From NCBI GenBank assembly GCA_964344685.1, contig CAYFOK010000016.1:27674-91673 (forward strand): a stretch of 64,000 nt of DNA. The letters are read 5' to 3'. Positions 1 through 9,401 of the stretch are shown piece after piece. This DNA is from Scalindua sp964344685 (GTDB lineage Bacteria > Planctomycetota > Brocadiia > Brocadiales > Scalinduaceae). Below the pieces are notes generated by a model. That model worked only from the letters and a program-made list of their open reading frames with translations. It was not told the DNA's origin and made no database searches. The translations under genes and the position numbers were made by a program. How positions within the stretch are numbered: position 1 is the first letter of the stretch; every line of letters begins with the position of its first letter.

Positions 1-1
1 T

Positions 2-391
2 TGGTTATACGTGAGAGACCACTGCACGGCAGTCTGGATGATTATGCAAAAAGGAAATCATGGCGAGACATATAACGTGGGTGGCAATAATGAACTGGAG
101 AATTTGAAACTTGTAGAAACTATTTGTGAAATACTGGATGAGCACAAAAATTTACCGGATCACGGACCACGAAAGAAATTGATCACGTTTGTAAAGGACA
201 GACCCGGCCACGACCGAAGGTATGCAATAGATTTCAGCAAATTGAAGAACGCATTAGGCTGGTTTCCAGAAGAATCGTTTGAATCAGGTATCAGGAAAAC
301 AATTCAGTGGTATATGGAGAACCAGAATTGGACAGACAGGGTGAAGAGCGGTGAATACTTATCGTGGGTGAAAGCACACTACGGTGTCTAG
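2..391 (+). CDS. rfbB: dTDP-glucose 4,6-dehydratase, C-terminal part
   Basis: This is the C-terminal ~129 residues of an extended short-chain dehydrogenase; the gene starts left of the window and ends at a TAG. The family converts dTDP-glucose to dTDP-4-keto-6-deoxyglucose in the cytoplasm, using bound NAD. The visible part carries the WLYVRDHC block and the GETYNVGGNNE block, both characteristic of RfbB, followed by RPGHDRRYAID, which sits in the substrate-binding region. The next gene, 62 bp away on the same strand, is the 3,5-epimerase that acts later in dTDP-rhamnose synthesis, so the two probably belong to a surface polysaccharide cluster. The catalytic YxxxK lies outside the window. Confidence 0.88.
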   Translation, partial: WLYVRDHCTAVWMIMQKGNHGETYNVGGNNELENLKLVETICEILDEHKNLPDHGPRKKLITFVKDRPGHDRRYAIDFSKLKNALGWFPEESFESGIRKTIQWYMENQNWTDRVKSGEYLSWVKAHYGV

Positions 392-453
392 TGTTTGGCT
401 TATATAAAAAAATCACTGTACTGGCAAACCTTACTAAATTGGAGATTTAGAAA

Positions 454-1014
454 TTGTCTATTAAACGCATTGAAACAGATCTTCCCGGTGTCTTACTGGT
501 TGAGCCCAGGGTTTTTGAAGATTCCCGCGGCTTTTTCATGGAAACATTCCATCAGAAAAAATATGCTGAAGCAGGCATTGATCATACCTTTATCCAGGAC
601 AACTATTCACATTCAACACGGGGTACACTTAGAGGGCTGCACTATCAGCTGAATCATCCGCAGGGTAAACTGGTTTATGTTATTACTGGTGAGATCTATG
701 ATGTTGCCGTTGACATCCGCCGAGGTTCTCCCAAATTTGGGAAATGGACGGGACAATATCTTTCCGATAAAAACAGACGGCAGATTTTTGTTCCTGAAGG
801 TTTTGCTCACGGCTTTTGTGTCCTCAGTGAGACTGCGGATGTATTATACAAAACCACAGATTTGTATTACCCGGATGACGAATATGGAGTATTGTGGTCG
901 GACCCCTCTATTGCAATAGACTGGCCGGTAGAGGTACCGGTTGTGTCAGATAAAGATAAACTATTTCCAGGATTAAATGAAGCGCCAGAAAAACATCTTC
1001 CAATTTACAAATAA
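454..1014 (+). CDS. rfbC: dTDP-4-dehydrorhamnose 3,5-epimerase
   Basis: A 186-residue protein of normal length for the RmlC cupin family, which epimerises C3 and C5 of dTDP-4-keto-6-deoxyglucose. The RGLHYQ motif contains the catalytic His, and EGFAHGFCVLSE and YKTTDLYYPDDEYG are the usual later blocks. It starts with TTG. I chose this start because GGAG lies 9 bp upstream (441-444) and the protein then begins with the family-typical MSIKRIETDLPGV. It follows rfbB directly. No rmlA or rmlD is visible, so the remaining dTDP-rhamnose genes would lie upstream of the window or elsewhere. Confidence 0.93.
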   Translation: MSIKRIETDLPGVLLVEPRVFEDSRGFFMETFHQKKYAEAGIDHTFIQDNYSHSTRGTLRGLHYQLNHPQGKLVYVITGEIYDVAVDIRRGSPKFGKWTGQYLSDKNRRQIFVPEGFAHGFCVLSETADVLYKTTDLYYPDDEYGVLWSDPSIAIDWPVEVPVVSDKDKLFPGLNEAPEKHLPIYK

Positions 1015-1161
1015 TGTTTTCGCTAAAAGAGAACTTGGTCTCAATAATTTAAATAATAACTGGCTACTTACATAATTTGACAACAGCACTGTTTTACTAC
1101 TATCATAGCTTGACAGTTCTTCCTTCAATTGTATGTAGGTTAGACTTTTTATTTGTACGGT

Positions 1162-2532
1162 ATGAATAATTTGAAAGAGAATTCAAGCTTTGAGCTTGAT
1201 GACGGTGCCAGGATTGCTGTCATAGGTGGAGGCCCTGCAGGCTCATTCTTCAGTATTTTTGCCCTCAAACTGGCGAAACAAATCGGGAAAGATATAGACC
1301 TGACTATTTACGAAAACAAAACTTTTTCAACCGAAGGGCCTTCCAGCTGCAATATGTGTGCGGGGGTTATCTCTGAATCCCTGGTGCAAATGCTTGCTAT
1401 CGAAGGTATTTGCCTGAAAGCACCGATAGTTCAACGTGCAATTGATACCTACTGTTTCCAAACTACTGGTGGTGATGTATTTCTCAACAGCCCCAGTAAG
1501 CAGAAAGGGATTGCTACTGTTTATAGAGGGGGAGGTCCTGTTAATCAAACTGATGAAGTATCGATTCATGCAAGAAAGAGCTTTGACGACTTTCTATTGG
1601 ACTGTGCTCAAAATGAGGGTGCAAAAATCGAAAATATAAGAATTGAAGATATTAAGCTGAACAACGGAAGGCCAATTGTATTTTCAAAAAAAGGCAAGCT
1701 CTCTGAAGCCGATCTTGTAGTTGGCGCCTGTGGGATTAACAGCAAAACCATTAAAGTATTTGAAGAGCTTGGAACCGGTTATACCTGCCCTTCTACAATC
1801 AAGGCGTATCAATCAGAAATACAGATAGGAGAGCACAATGTATCAACTCAGTTTGGCAATGCTGTTTACGTATTCCTTATAAATCAGCCCGGGGTAAAAT
1901 TTGCAGCTATAACGCCCAAAGGTTCGTATGTAACCGTTAGTATGCTCGGTAAGGATATAACCAGGCAAACCATAATGGATTTCCTTAACCATCCCGATGT
2001 GAAAAAGAAATTCCCTGATGCATGGAATATTCCTGACACTTTCTGCCGCTGCATACCAAAAATTAATGTAGGTGCTGCCAGGCATCCTTTTGCCGACAGA
2101 ATAGTTATGATAGGAGACGCATGTTCTGCACGTTTATACAAAGACGGAATCGGTTCCGCCTATCTTACAGCAAAGGCAGCCGCAAATACCGCTATTCTCT
2201 ATGGAGTAGACGAAACTGCTTTTCACAAACATTTCTATCCAACATGCAGGAAAATTGACAGGGATAATATTTTTGGTAAGATTATGTTCTCCTTTACTGA
2301 TATCATAAATAAAACACCCATTCTGCGTGAAGCACTGTTAAATGCTTCACGAAATGAGCAGAAAAACCCTGAGTCAGGCTACAGATGCAGTACCATATTA
2401 TGGGATACATTTACCGGCAACGAACAGTATACAGAAATTTTCATACGAGCATTTCACTACAAACTGTTTTTAAGAATTGCAGTAAACATCTTTAATGCTA
2501 TCTTTATTCGTTTTAATAAATTTTGGAGATAA
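1162..2532 (+). CDS. FAD-dependent oxidoreductase, geranylgeranyl-reductase-like
   Basis: A ~456-residue flavoprotein. The N-terminal VIGGGPAGS is the dinucleotide-binding fingerprint, and the later block MIGDACSARLYKDGIGSAY is the second FAD contact of the p-hydroxybenzoate hydroxylase/geranylgeranyl reductase fold. A cysteine-containing CNMCAGVISESL segment matches the conserved Cys-x-G region of geranylgeranyl reductases, which saturate isoprenoid chains. The actual substrate cannot be read from sequence. ATG at 1162 is preferred; an in-frame TTG at 1153 is possible. No strong ribosome site is seen. The stop is 3 bp from the start of a cyclic-nucleotide-binding gene, implying co-transcription. 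Confidence 0.75.
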   Translation: MNNLKENSSFELDDGARIAVIGGGPAGSFFSIFALKLAKQIGKDIDLTIYENKTFSTEGPSSCNMCAGVISESLVQMLAIEGICLKAPIVQRAIDTYCFQTTGGDVFLNSPSKQKGIATVYRGGGPVNQTDEVSIHARKSFDDFLLDCAQNEGAKIENIRIEDIKLNNGRPIVFSKKGKLSEADLVVGACGINSKTIKVFEELGTGYTCPSTIKAYQSEIQIGEHNVSTQFGNAVYVFLINQPGVKFAAITPKGSYVTVSMLGKDITRQTIMDFLNHPDVKKKFPDAWNIPDTFCRCIPKINVGAARHPFADRIVMIGDACSARLYKDGIGSAYLTAKAAANTAILYGVDETAFHKHFYPTCRKIDRDNIFGKIMFSFTDIINKTPILREALLNASRNEQKNPESGYRCSTILWDTFTGNEQYTEIFIRAFHYKLFLRIAVNIFNAIFIRFNKFWR

Positions 2533-2535
2533 TTC

Positions 2536-2946
2536 ATGAAGGATAATGATGATTCTTTAGGTAAGGATTATAAGGATGGAGATAATATTTTCGTAGAAAA
2601 TTCGGTTGGTAGAGAGATGTACATTATCTTAAGCGGGAAAGTTAAGGTAATAAAAGAGAAAGATGGTGTGGAAACCATACTTGCAACACTGCAGGAGGGT
2701 GATTTCTTTGGAGAGATGTCACTCTTTGACAATAACCCTCGCTCTGCCACCGTAAAGGCATTGGGAGATGTAAAACTTCTTGAAATAAATCAGAAAAATT
2801 TCTTGAAAAAAATCAGTAGAGATCCCAGCTTAGCATTCAGAATGCTAGAAAAAATGAGTGAGCGCATCAGGGCAACAGATGAGAAAATTTTGAATTGCAC
2901 CGTTGAAATACAGGATTTTATTGAAGATCATCAGGAATTTGTTTAA
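2536..2946 (+). CDS. cyclic nucleotide-binding domain protein
   Basis: A 136-residue stand-alone cNMP-binding domain. It shows the beta-barrel pattern VGREMYIILSGKVKV, the phosphate-binding cassette GDFFGEMSLFDNNPRSATV (Gly-Glu, Arg and Ser contacts present) and a helical tail. No HTH domain follows, so unlike CRP it is not expected to bind DNA. GGAG lies 7 bp before the ATG. It is translated right after the flavoprotein gene (3-bp gap), so a cNMP-controlled partner of that enzyme is a reasonable inference. The ligand (cAMP, cGMP or other) is unknown. Confidence 0.85.
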   Translation: MKDNDDSLGKDYKDGDNIFVENSVGREMYIILSGKVKVIKEKDGVETILATLQEGDFFGEMSLFDNNPRSATVKALGDVKLLEINQKNFLKKISRDPSLAFRMLEKMSERIRATDEKILNCTVEIQDFIEDHQEFV

Positions 2947-3127
2947 AGAAAGACCCTTTCCATATTAAGCTATTTAATATAAAATACTTTAAATAGCACA
3001 GCCAGCCGCTGGTGTTATGACCTGAACTCTATACCGAATACTTGATTTATTTCTTGTTCTTCATGTTTTTTACATTCTAACTATATCCATTATCATTGAT
3101 AACCTGCAAAATCTCAGAGACGTAATT

Positions 3128-5461
3128 ATGTCAAAGACCGATCGTTACCACCATGATATTAAAAAGATTATATCATTAAATAAGCTAGCTGTTGAATACT
3201 ACGACGACAACGACCTGGAAAAAGCATATAACACCTGTATGAAAATATACGAATTAGAACCCGCACCTGATATCCTCAGGCAAAGAGTGGACCTGGGCAC
3301 TCACCACATGCGATACCATATGATATTGGGTGAAATTTGCTATATTAACGGCAATTATCCTAAGGCCATAAAAATTCTAAACCGTCTTAAGTCCCTTGGT
3401 AAACATTTTTCTGACAAGTACATTGTTCTGGCCAAAATACATTTGGAGAATGGTGATTGCATGAAAGCCCTTCAAGAATATGAAGAGATGACTGTAGAAT
3501 GCCCACAACGCTTTAAATCAATATCGAGCGGAATATTAAAAATTATTAAAACGGATCCCTTTATTGAACAATCTTATAAACAGTTATATAACTTATACAA
3601 GAAGAGAGGCAAAGAAGATTCTTTAATCTCCGAATTTATAGAAAGGGTTCAAGGGGACGAACATAACAGGCAGAGCCTTCTTAATGTGTTGGAACATCTT
3701 TATTACCTTTCAGGACAAACTTCTAAGGCCATACCTCTTCTGATTAAACACCAGAAAGAGTACCCTAAAGACGCAAACCCGTCATACCTTTTAGGAAATA
3801 TTTATCTGGAATCCTGCAAGTATGACGAAGCAATTATTCAATATAATAGAGTAATTGAACTGGCCCCTTCCAGAAAAACAAATATTATCTCGTCTATAGA
3901 AAAAACAGTTGATAATAAAGACACTGACAAAAATATTATTAAATACCTGATAGATTTTTATATAGATGTAGGCAATCTGGAACAGGCAGAAAAAAGGCTT
4001 GATCAGCTTTTGAAAGTAGAACCAGATAATGCAAATTACCAGAACAAAATGGAAAAGGTCCTTACTAAACTGATTCCAGATTATTTTCACGATAACTTAC
4101 TGGATTACTGTATTTCAAAAACTGAGAAATTGATAAATCTCAGACCGGAAGACACAAGATATAGGAAAATGCTAAAGGATATCAGAAATATAAATATTCG
4201 GAGAAAAATCACTGAATATGAGAACAAACTTGAAACTGATGATCTTAATGAAGATGAGACAAATATACTTAATTTTAATTTAGCAATGCTTTATACATAT
4301 ACTGGCACAAATGAAGAACGCACAATCTCACTTTTCCAGAGTGTTGCCAAATCTAACTCCGGTAAGAGGGTTGTAGCACTTTTACGGTTAGGCCTGTACT
4401 CTCTTGACAAAGGAAATAATGATAAAGCTATTGATTATTTCAATATGATTTCGGCACTGTACGTACCGACCAAAGAAAAACTGCAGCTTTTCTACCAGAT
4501 AGCAAGTGCATGTGAAAAAAATAGCTTACTCGATGATGCAAAATTATATTATGGCAAAATTCTTTCTATAGATCTACAGTACAAGGATGTGTCAAAACGG
4601 CTGGAAACGATTTCTGCTTTAACAGCATCGTCAGAAGGCAAAGCGCTATTGACAATCTTAAACCAGCGTTTTGAAAATATCACGAAAATAGGCGAAGACA
4701 ATGTCTGGGTCTTTTACAAAGCGGTAGATAAATCACTCAAACACAATGTTGTTATCAAAGTAATCAAAAAAGACATCAGGCATAATAAAGCTGCACTAAC
4801 GCGTTTTATTACTGATATACAATCTATCAATAAATTTCAACATAATGGTATAGTCAAGGTCTATGATGTTAATATAGATACACTTTGCTACATGGTTCTG
4901 GAGTATATTGATAGTGAGAGCCTTGCGACCATCAAAAAGAAAAAGGAGTTTTCGTGGCAGGAAGTATTAAAGATCGCTATAAATATTTGTGATACAATCA
5001 AAAATGCCCACGATCATGGCGTCATTCACAGGGATTTGAAACCTGACCATATTAGGCTAACCAAAGACGACACCGTAAAAATTACTGGTTTTGGACTGGC
5101 ACACATCATAAATATCGCAATGATTAATCAAACAAACCAGGAAAACGAAATGCCTCTATATAAGTCACCGGAACAAATAAGAGGAGATGAAGAAGTGGTG
5201 GATGAAAGAAGTGATATTTATTCACTTGGAATCACACTTTATGAATTGCTTACCGGGCATTTACCTTTTCATGATGGAGATATTGCATACAAGCATATTA
5301 ATGAACTGCCGGAACCTCCGAGTAACAAAGACCCGGAAATACCAAAATGGCTGGATAAAATAATACTGCAATGTCTGGAGAAAAACCCTTCTGATCGGTA
5401 CCAGAAAATGGGCTTTCTGCAGAAAGCGCTGGAATCGTATTCAAGATTTTACCTGGATTAA
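3128..5461 (+). CDS. TPR repeat / protein kinase-like fusion, probable pseudokinase
   Basis: A 777-residue protein with about 500 residues of TPR-like helical repeats followed by a Hanks-type kinase domain (~515-777). Kinase landmarks present are the Lys in NVVIKVI, HRDLKP (H634-P639, catalytic D636), SPEQIRG and SDIYSLGITLYELLTG. Two metal-binding positions are changed. The Asn after HRDLKP is His (H641), and the DFG Asp is Gly (G654, reading TGFG). The glycine loop is also degenerate. Catalysis is therefore doubtful and a scaffold or pseudokinase role is more likely. TPR/kinase fusions are common in planctomycetes. No signal peptide or membrane helix is seen, so it should be cytoplasmic. 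Confidence 0.85.
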   Translation: MSKTDRYHHDIKKIISLNKLAVEYYDDNDLEKAYNTCMKIYELEPAPDILRQRVDLGTHHMRYHMILGEICYINGNYPKAIKILNRLKSLGKHFSDKYIVLAKIHLENGDCMKALQEYEEMTVECPQRFKSISSGILKIIKTDPFIEQSYKQLYNLYKKRGKEDSLISEFIERVQGDEHNRQSLLNVLEHLYYLSGQTSKAIPLLIKHQKEYPKDANPSYLLGNIYLESCKYDEAIIQYNRVIELAPSRKTNIISSIEKTVDNKDTDKNIIKYLIDFYIDVGNLEQAEKRLDQLLKVEPDNANYQNKMEKVLTKLIPDYFHDNLLDYCISKTEKLINLRPEDTRYRKMLKDIRNINIRRKITEYENKLETDDLNEDETNILNFNLAMLYTYTGTNEERTISLFQSVAKSNSGKRVVALLRLGLYSLDKGNNDKAIDYFNMISALYVPTKEKLQLFYQIASACEKNSLLDDAKLYYGKILSIDLQYKDVSKRLETISALTASSEGKALLTILNQRFENITKIGEDNVWVFYKAVDKSLKHNVVIKVIKKDIRHNKAALTRFITDIQSINKFQHNGIVKVYDVNIDTLCYMVLEYIDSESLATIKKKKEFSWQEVLKIAINICDTIKNAHDHGVIHRDLKPDHIRLTKDDTVKITGFGLAHIINIAMINQTNQENEMPLYKSPEQIRGDEEVVDERSDIYSLGITLYELLTGHLPFHDGDIAYKHINELPEPPSNKDPEIPKWLDKIILQCLEKNPSDRYQKMGFLQKALESYSRFYLD

Positions 5462-5575
5462 TCTGGAATATTCCGGAGTGTATACTAATTCATAAGGCAA
5501 TTAAAAAAATAAATACTCTCCTTCGTAATTCTTGAGGCCATAGTTTTCAATTGGCTATTGTGAAATCCTTATTTA

Positions 5576-7138
5576 TTAATTATTAACAGATTTTTCCAGC
5601 CCATATTTTTTTATGCGGTATCTTAATTTATCACGGCTAAGCCCCAATAAACGTGCAGCCATACTCTGGTTCCACGAACATTCAAGCAAAGTTTTGTAAA
5701 TCGTATCCTTTTCCATTTCAAAAATAGATCTAGTCTTTTCTGGCTCCGCAATCTTTCTATCAAATACGCCCTTTTTTCTATATTGGATTTCATCCGGCAG
5801 GTCATCAATATGAATAACATCATCTTCTGCCAGTACTACAGCCCTTTCAACAATATTTTCCAATTCTCTTATATTACCCGGATAGTCATAACCTGTTAAA
5901 GCATCCATACACTCTTTATCAAACTTATGAGCTGACTTACTCAACTCATTACCGTATTTCTCAAGAAAAAATTCTGCGAAAGCAGGAATATCTTCCCGCC
6001 TCTCTCTTAAAGGCGGCAGCTGGAAGACAATGACTTTAAGACGGTAATAGAGGTCTCTTCTAAATAGATTCTGCTCTACTGCTTTTTCTAAATCACTGTT
6101 TGTTGCAGCTATTATACGGATATCTGTTGTAAGGGTCCTGGTGCTGCCTACACGTTCAAATACCTTTTCCTGTAATATCCTTAAAAGCTTGGTTTGTATC
6201 GATTTGTCAATTTCTCCGATCTCATCGAGGAAAACGGTCCCACTGTCAGCAATCTCAAATCTGCCTACTTTTAGCTTATCCGCGCCTGTAAATGCTCCTT
6301 TTTCGTGCCCAAACAGTTCACTTTCCAGGAGAGTCGGTGATAGAACAGAGCAATTAACGGTGACAAACGGGTTATCTTTCCGGCTGCTTTGTTCATGGAT
6401 AGTACGCGCAATGACGCCTTTGCCGGTCCCGGATTCACCAAGAATCAGGACATTGCTTTTCGTGTCCTTCAGCTTATTAATAGACTGCAGTATTTTCTTC
6501 ATTTTTTTACTTTTACCAATTACCAGGCCTTCTGAACTTAACTGTGATTTAAGCGCATAATTCGTTCTCTGTAAGTTATCATAACTCTTGGCATTTGAGA
6601 CTGACACGGCAGCTAAATTACTCATTATTGTAGCAACGGCAATATCATCATCGTTAAATGATGTACCATCACGCTTATTCAACAACTCAACACAACCGAT
6701 CGTCTTGCCCTTTACACTCAACGGAACACACAAAACACTTTCAGTCTTAAATCCTGAAAGCTTATCAATCTCTGTAAAATGGTGCGGATTTTTCTTGGCA
6801 TCAAAAACCACAACTACCTTTCCTGAATCTACACAGTATCCGGCAATTCCCTTTCCAGCCGGAAACCTGACATTTACAATCGCATGAGAAGCAGGACCTG
6901 TTGCGTAACGAATAACCAGATCACTACTTGTATCACAGATTAATATAATGGATGCAGCAACTGAATTAGTCAGTTTTGTGGCATGAATTATAACCTGTTC
7001 AAGCACATGGTTTAATTCCAGTTTGGAATTAATAATGGCACTTGCCTCAAGGATATCATGTAAATGAGCTTCCTTCAGATTTTTGTTATTGACGATATCA
7101 TCAACATTTAAACTTGTTGTTCCGTCTAATTTACGCAT
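5576..7138 (-). CDS. sigma-54-dependent transcriptional activator with GAF sensor
   Basis: A ~520-residue activator with an N-terminal GAF domain (roughly 30-190), a central AAA+ domain and a C-terminal Fis-type HTH. The AAA+ domain has GESGTGKG (Walker A), GAFTGA (sigma-54 contact loop) and FLDEIGEID (Walker B). The HTH segment is NQSMAARLLGLSRDKLRYRI. No receiver domain is present, so the signal is probably a small molecule or redox ligand bound by GAF, as in NifA- or FhlA-like regulators. The ATG at 7138 is chosen because GGAG lies 6 bp upstream; a TTG 12 bp earlier overlaps that site. It is divergent from the nfeD/floA operon, with a 239-bp shared intergenic region. Confidence 0.92.
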   Translation of the reverse strand: MRKLDGTTSLNVDDIVNNKNLKEAHLHDILEASAIINSKLELNHVLEQVIIHATKLTNSVAASIILICDTSSDLVIRYATGPASHAIVNVRFPAGKGIAGYCVDSGKVVVVFDAKKNPHHFTEIDKLSGFKTESVLCVPLSVKGKTIGCVELLNKRDGTSFNDDDIAVATIMSNLAAVSVSNAKSYDNLQRTNYALKSQLSSEGLVIGKSKKMKKILQSINKLKDTKSNVLILGESGTGKGVIARTIHEQSSRKDNPFVTVNCSVLSPTLLESELFGHEKGAFTGADKLKVGRFEIADSGTVFLDEIGEIDKSIQTKLLRILQEKVFERVGSTRTLTTDIRIIAATNSDLEKAVEQNLFRRDLYYRLKVIVFQLPPLRERREDIPAFAEFFLEKYGNELSKSAHKFDKECMDALTGYDYPGNIRELENIVERAVVLAEDDVIHIDDLPDEIQYRKKGVFDRKIAEPEKTRSIFEMEKDTIYKTLLECSWNQSMAARLLGLSRDKLRYRIKKYGLEKSVNN

Positions 7139-7377
7139 AATTTTCTCCAAATTATAAAATATTGTGGAATGCTACAAGCTTTATACCCAAAAGTCAACAT
7201 TTTTTGGGTAAAAACTGGGGAATATTACCCATTAAAATATGTGCTGCTATCACTCTTACAATTAAAAACAACTTTTAATTGGATACTCTCTAATACTATT
7301 GAAGTTGACAAGCATTCTAATTTCTGATAAATTTCATTGTCGGTATTGCCATTGGCACCTTATGGTAAGTATCTATT

Positions 7378-8883
7378 ATGAAAAAGTTTATAAATATTTT
7401 CCTCTCTTTATTAATTGCTCACTTCATATTAACCCAGCTAGCAGCAGCATCCAGCTCAGAAGAGACAGAGAATTTTGCCGCCTCTAAAGAAGGCAGTTCA
7501 TATCGTGAAACTGTATCAATCATACCTCTAAAAGGGATGATTGATGGTGGTATTTATAATTCTCTCAAAAGACGTGCCGCAATTGCAAAAGAGAATGGCT
7601 CAAACATCATAATTTTTGAAATAGATACATTTGGTGGTCAGCTGGAACCTGCCTTTGAAATATCAGAGCATATCGGCAATATTAAGAACACAAAAACTAT
7701 AGCATTCATTCCTACAAAGGCAATTTCGGCGGGTTCTCTGATAGCAATTTCATGTAATGAAATATACATGTCACCTCAGGCAGAACTGGGAGACTGTGAG
7801 CCAATAGTCCCATCATCTGAAGGCGGTTACAAAACCGTGGGCGAAAAAATACAAACCGTACTGAGAACTAAATTCAGGAAGTTTGCAGAAAAAAATGGTT
7901 ATCCTGTCCTGCTTGCGGAAGCAATGGTTACAAAAGAGATAGAAGTATACCGCGTGGTTACAGACGAGAAACCTGAAGGATTTTATATTTCAGGCAGAGA
8001 GCTGAAAGAGATGAGCGAAGAGGAAAAAAAGAGAATTAAGTCGAAAAAGCTGGTAATAGAAGAGGGAAAACTGCTCACTATGCATGCAAAGGAGGCTGTT
8101 GAATTCCAATTCGCAAAAGAAATTGTAGAAGACCGCAACAGCTTATTAGAGTTACTGAATTTAGATAATACGGAACCTGTCATACTGGAAACAAACTGGT
8201 CTGAAGAATTGGTAAGGTTCCTGGGAAGAATCGCTCCTATCTTGCTTGGTATTGGATTGGCAGCTTTATGGATGGAGTTTAAGAGCCCTGGCTTTGGATT
8301 ACCCGGAATCATTGGTATCGCCTGCCTTGCGACCGTATTTTTAAGCAAACATCTGGTCGGTCTGGCAGAGACACCTGAGATTATTATATTCTTTATTGGT
8401 ATCGTTCTGATAGCGGTAGAAATTCTCTTTATACCCGGCTTCGGTATTGCGGGTATACCTGGTATTATCTTAATTCTCATAGGGGCAATTTTATCGTTTC
8501 AAGATTTTACTTTTCCTAAAACGCCATACGATGTTGATATGTTTGTTAAAAATATTTTTGCTGTAATGTGTAGTCTTATTGGCAGTGGAATTGCCGTCTT
8601 TTTACTATTTAAATTTATGCCGGGTATACCGTTTTTCAATCGTTTAGTCCTGACTTCTTCAGAAGCCGCAGTAAGTGGTTTTGTAATCCCTCCTCAACCC
8701 GCAGGGGAAAACAGTTTGGTAGGCATGGAAGGAGAGTCTTTAACCGCCTTACACCCTACTGGTAAGATTGAAGTGGACAATAACACACTCGATGTCGTAA
8801 CTGAAGGTGAATATATAGAAAAAGGGAAAACAGTTGTAATAATCGAAATCAGAGGTAACAGAATTGTGGTGAAGGCGAAATAA
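7378..8883 (+). CDS. long-form NfeD membrane serine protease
   Basis: A 501-residue NfeD-family protein. The order is signal peptide (1-25), ClpP/SppA-like protease domain, a cluster of membrane helices (~280-420) and a C-terminal OB-fold NfeD domain. The nucleophile Ser lies in KAISAGSLIAIS. The inserted ~80-residue charged segment between protease and membrane parts is typical of long NfeD1b forms. NfeD proteins act with flotillin-like SPFH proteins in membrane quality control. The short NfeD and the FloA gene follow immediately, which is the classical arrangement. Confidence 0.9.
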   Translation: MKKFINIFLSLLIAHFILTQLAAASSSEETENFAASKEGSSYRETVSIIPLKGMIDGGIYNSLKRRAAIAKENGSNIIIFEIDTFGGQLEPAFEISEHIGNIKNTKTIAFIPTKAISAGSLIAISCNEIYMSPQAELGDCEPIVPSSEGGYKTVGEKIQTVLRTKFRKFAEKNGYPVLLAEAMVTKEIEVYRVVTDEKPEGFYISGRELKEMSEEEKKRIKSKKLVIEEGKLLTMHAKEAVEFQFAKEIVEDRNSLLELLNLDNTEPVILETNWSEELVRFLGRIAPILLGIGLAALWMEFKSPGFGLPGIIGIACLATVFLSKHLVGLAETPEIIIFFIGIVLIAVEILFIPGFGIAGIPGIILILIGAILSFQDFTFPKTPYDVDMFVKNIFAVMCSLIGSGIAVFLLFKFMPGIPFFNRLVLTSSEAAVSGFVIPPQPAGENSLVGMEGESLTALHPTGKIEVDNNTLDVVTEGEYIEKGKTVVIIEIRGNRIVVKAK

Positions 8884-8922
8884 TTTTAGCTTATTTTAAA
8901 CTTTAGGCACTTTGAACTTTTT

Positions 8923-9384
8923 ATGAGTACAGCAGGAGTCATAACACTATTTATAATCGGCTTAACGGCAATAACAATAGAGTTATTCATACCTGGGGCA
9001 ATTGTCGGTATTTGTGGTGCCGGCTGCGTTGTTACAAGCATAATATTTGCATATTTACACGTTTCAAACCTGTTAGGTCACATATTGCTTGGTATAGGCA
9101 TTTGCTTTATTCCAATATTTTTTATAACATGGTATAAACTGCTTACGAAGACATTTGCCGTAAAGGCTTCAGAAGAGGGTTTTGCCTCTTCTACAGACAA
9201 AAGGGACGACTTATTGTCCGCTGAAGGTGTTGCTGTTACGACCCTGAGACCTTCAGGGACTGCAAATATCAATGGCCACAAGGTAGACGTTGTCTCAGAA
9301 GGTGAAATGATTTCAAAGAATACCAGGATTAAGGTTACAGACGTAAAGGGAAATAGAATAGTAGTAAGACCAGTAAAAACATAA
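8923..9384 (+). CDS. short NfeD family protein
   Basis: A 153-residue protein with N-terminal membrane helices (~1-70) and a C-terminal OB-fold of the NfeD type. The closing segment GEMISKNTRIKVTDVKGNRIVV nearly repeats the end of the upstream long NfeD. It lacks the protease domain. It sits 39 bp after the long NfeD gene and 17 bp before floA, so the three form one operon. The likely role is to assist assembly of the flotillin-like microdomain. Confidence 0.88.
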   Translation: MSTAGVITLFIIGLTAITIELFIPGAIVGICGAGCVVTSIIFAYLHVSNLLGHILLGIGICFIPIFFITWYKLLTKTFAVKASEEGFASSTDKRDDLLSAEGVAVTTLRPSGTANINGHKVDVVSEGEMISKNTRIKVTDVKGNRIVVRPVKT

Positions 9385-9401
9385 ACCCGAAGGAGAAAAA
9401 T

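Noticed and set aside
6141..6887. Long plus-strand frames opposite the GAF/sigma-54 activator
   Set aside because: Shadows of a well-supported gene, with no ribosome site and low-complexity Ser/Pro-rich translation.
7350..7366. TGGCAC just before the long nfeD start as a sigma-54 promoter
   Set aside because: No TTGC at the -12 distance, and it lies too close to the start codon.
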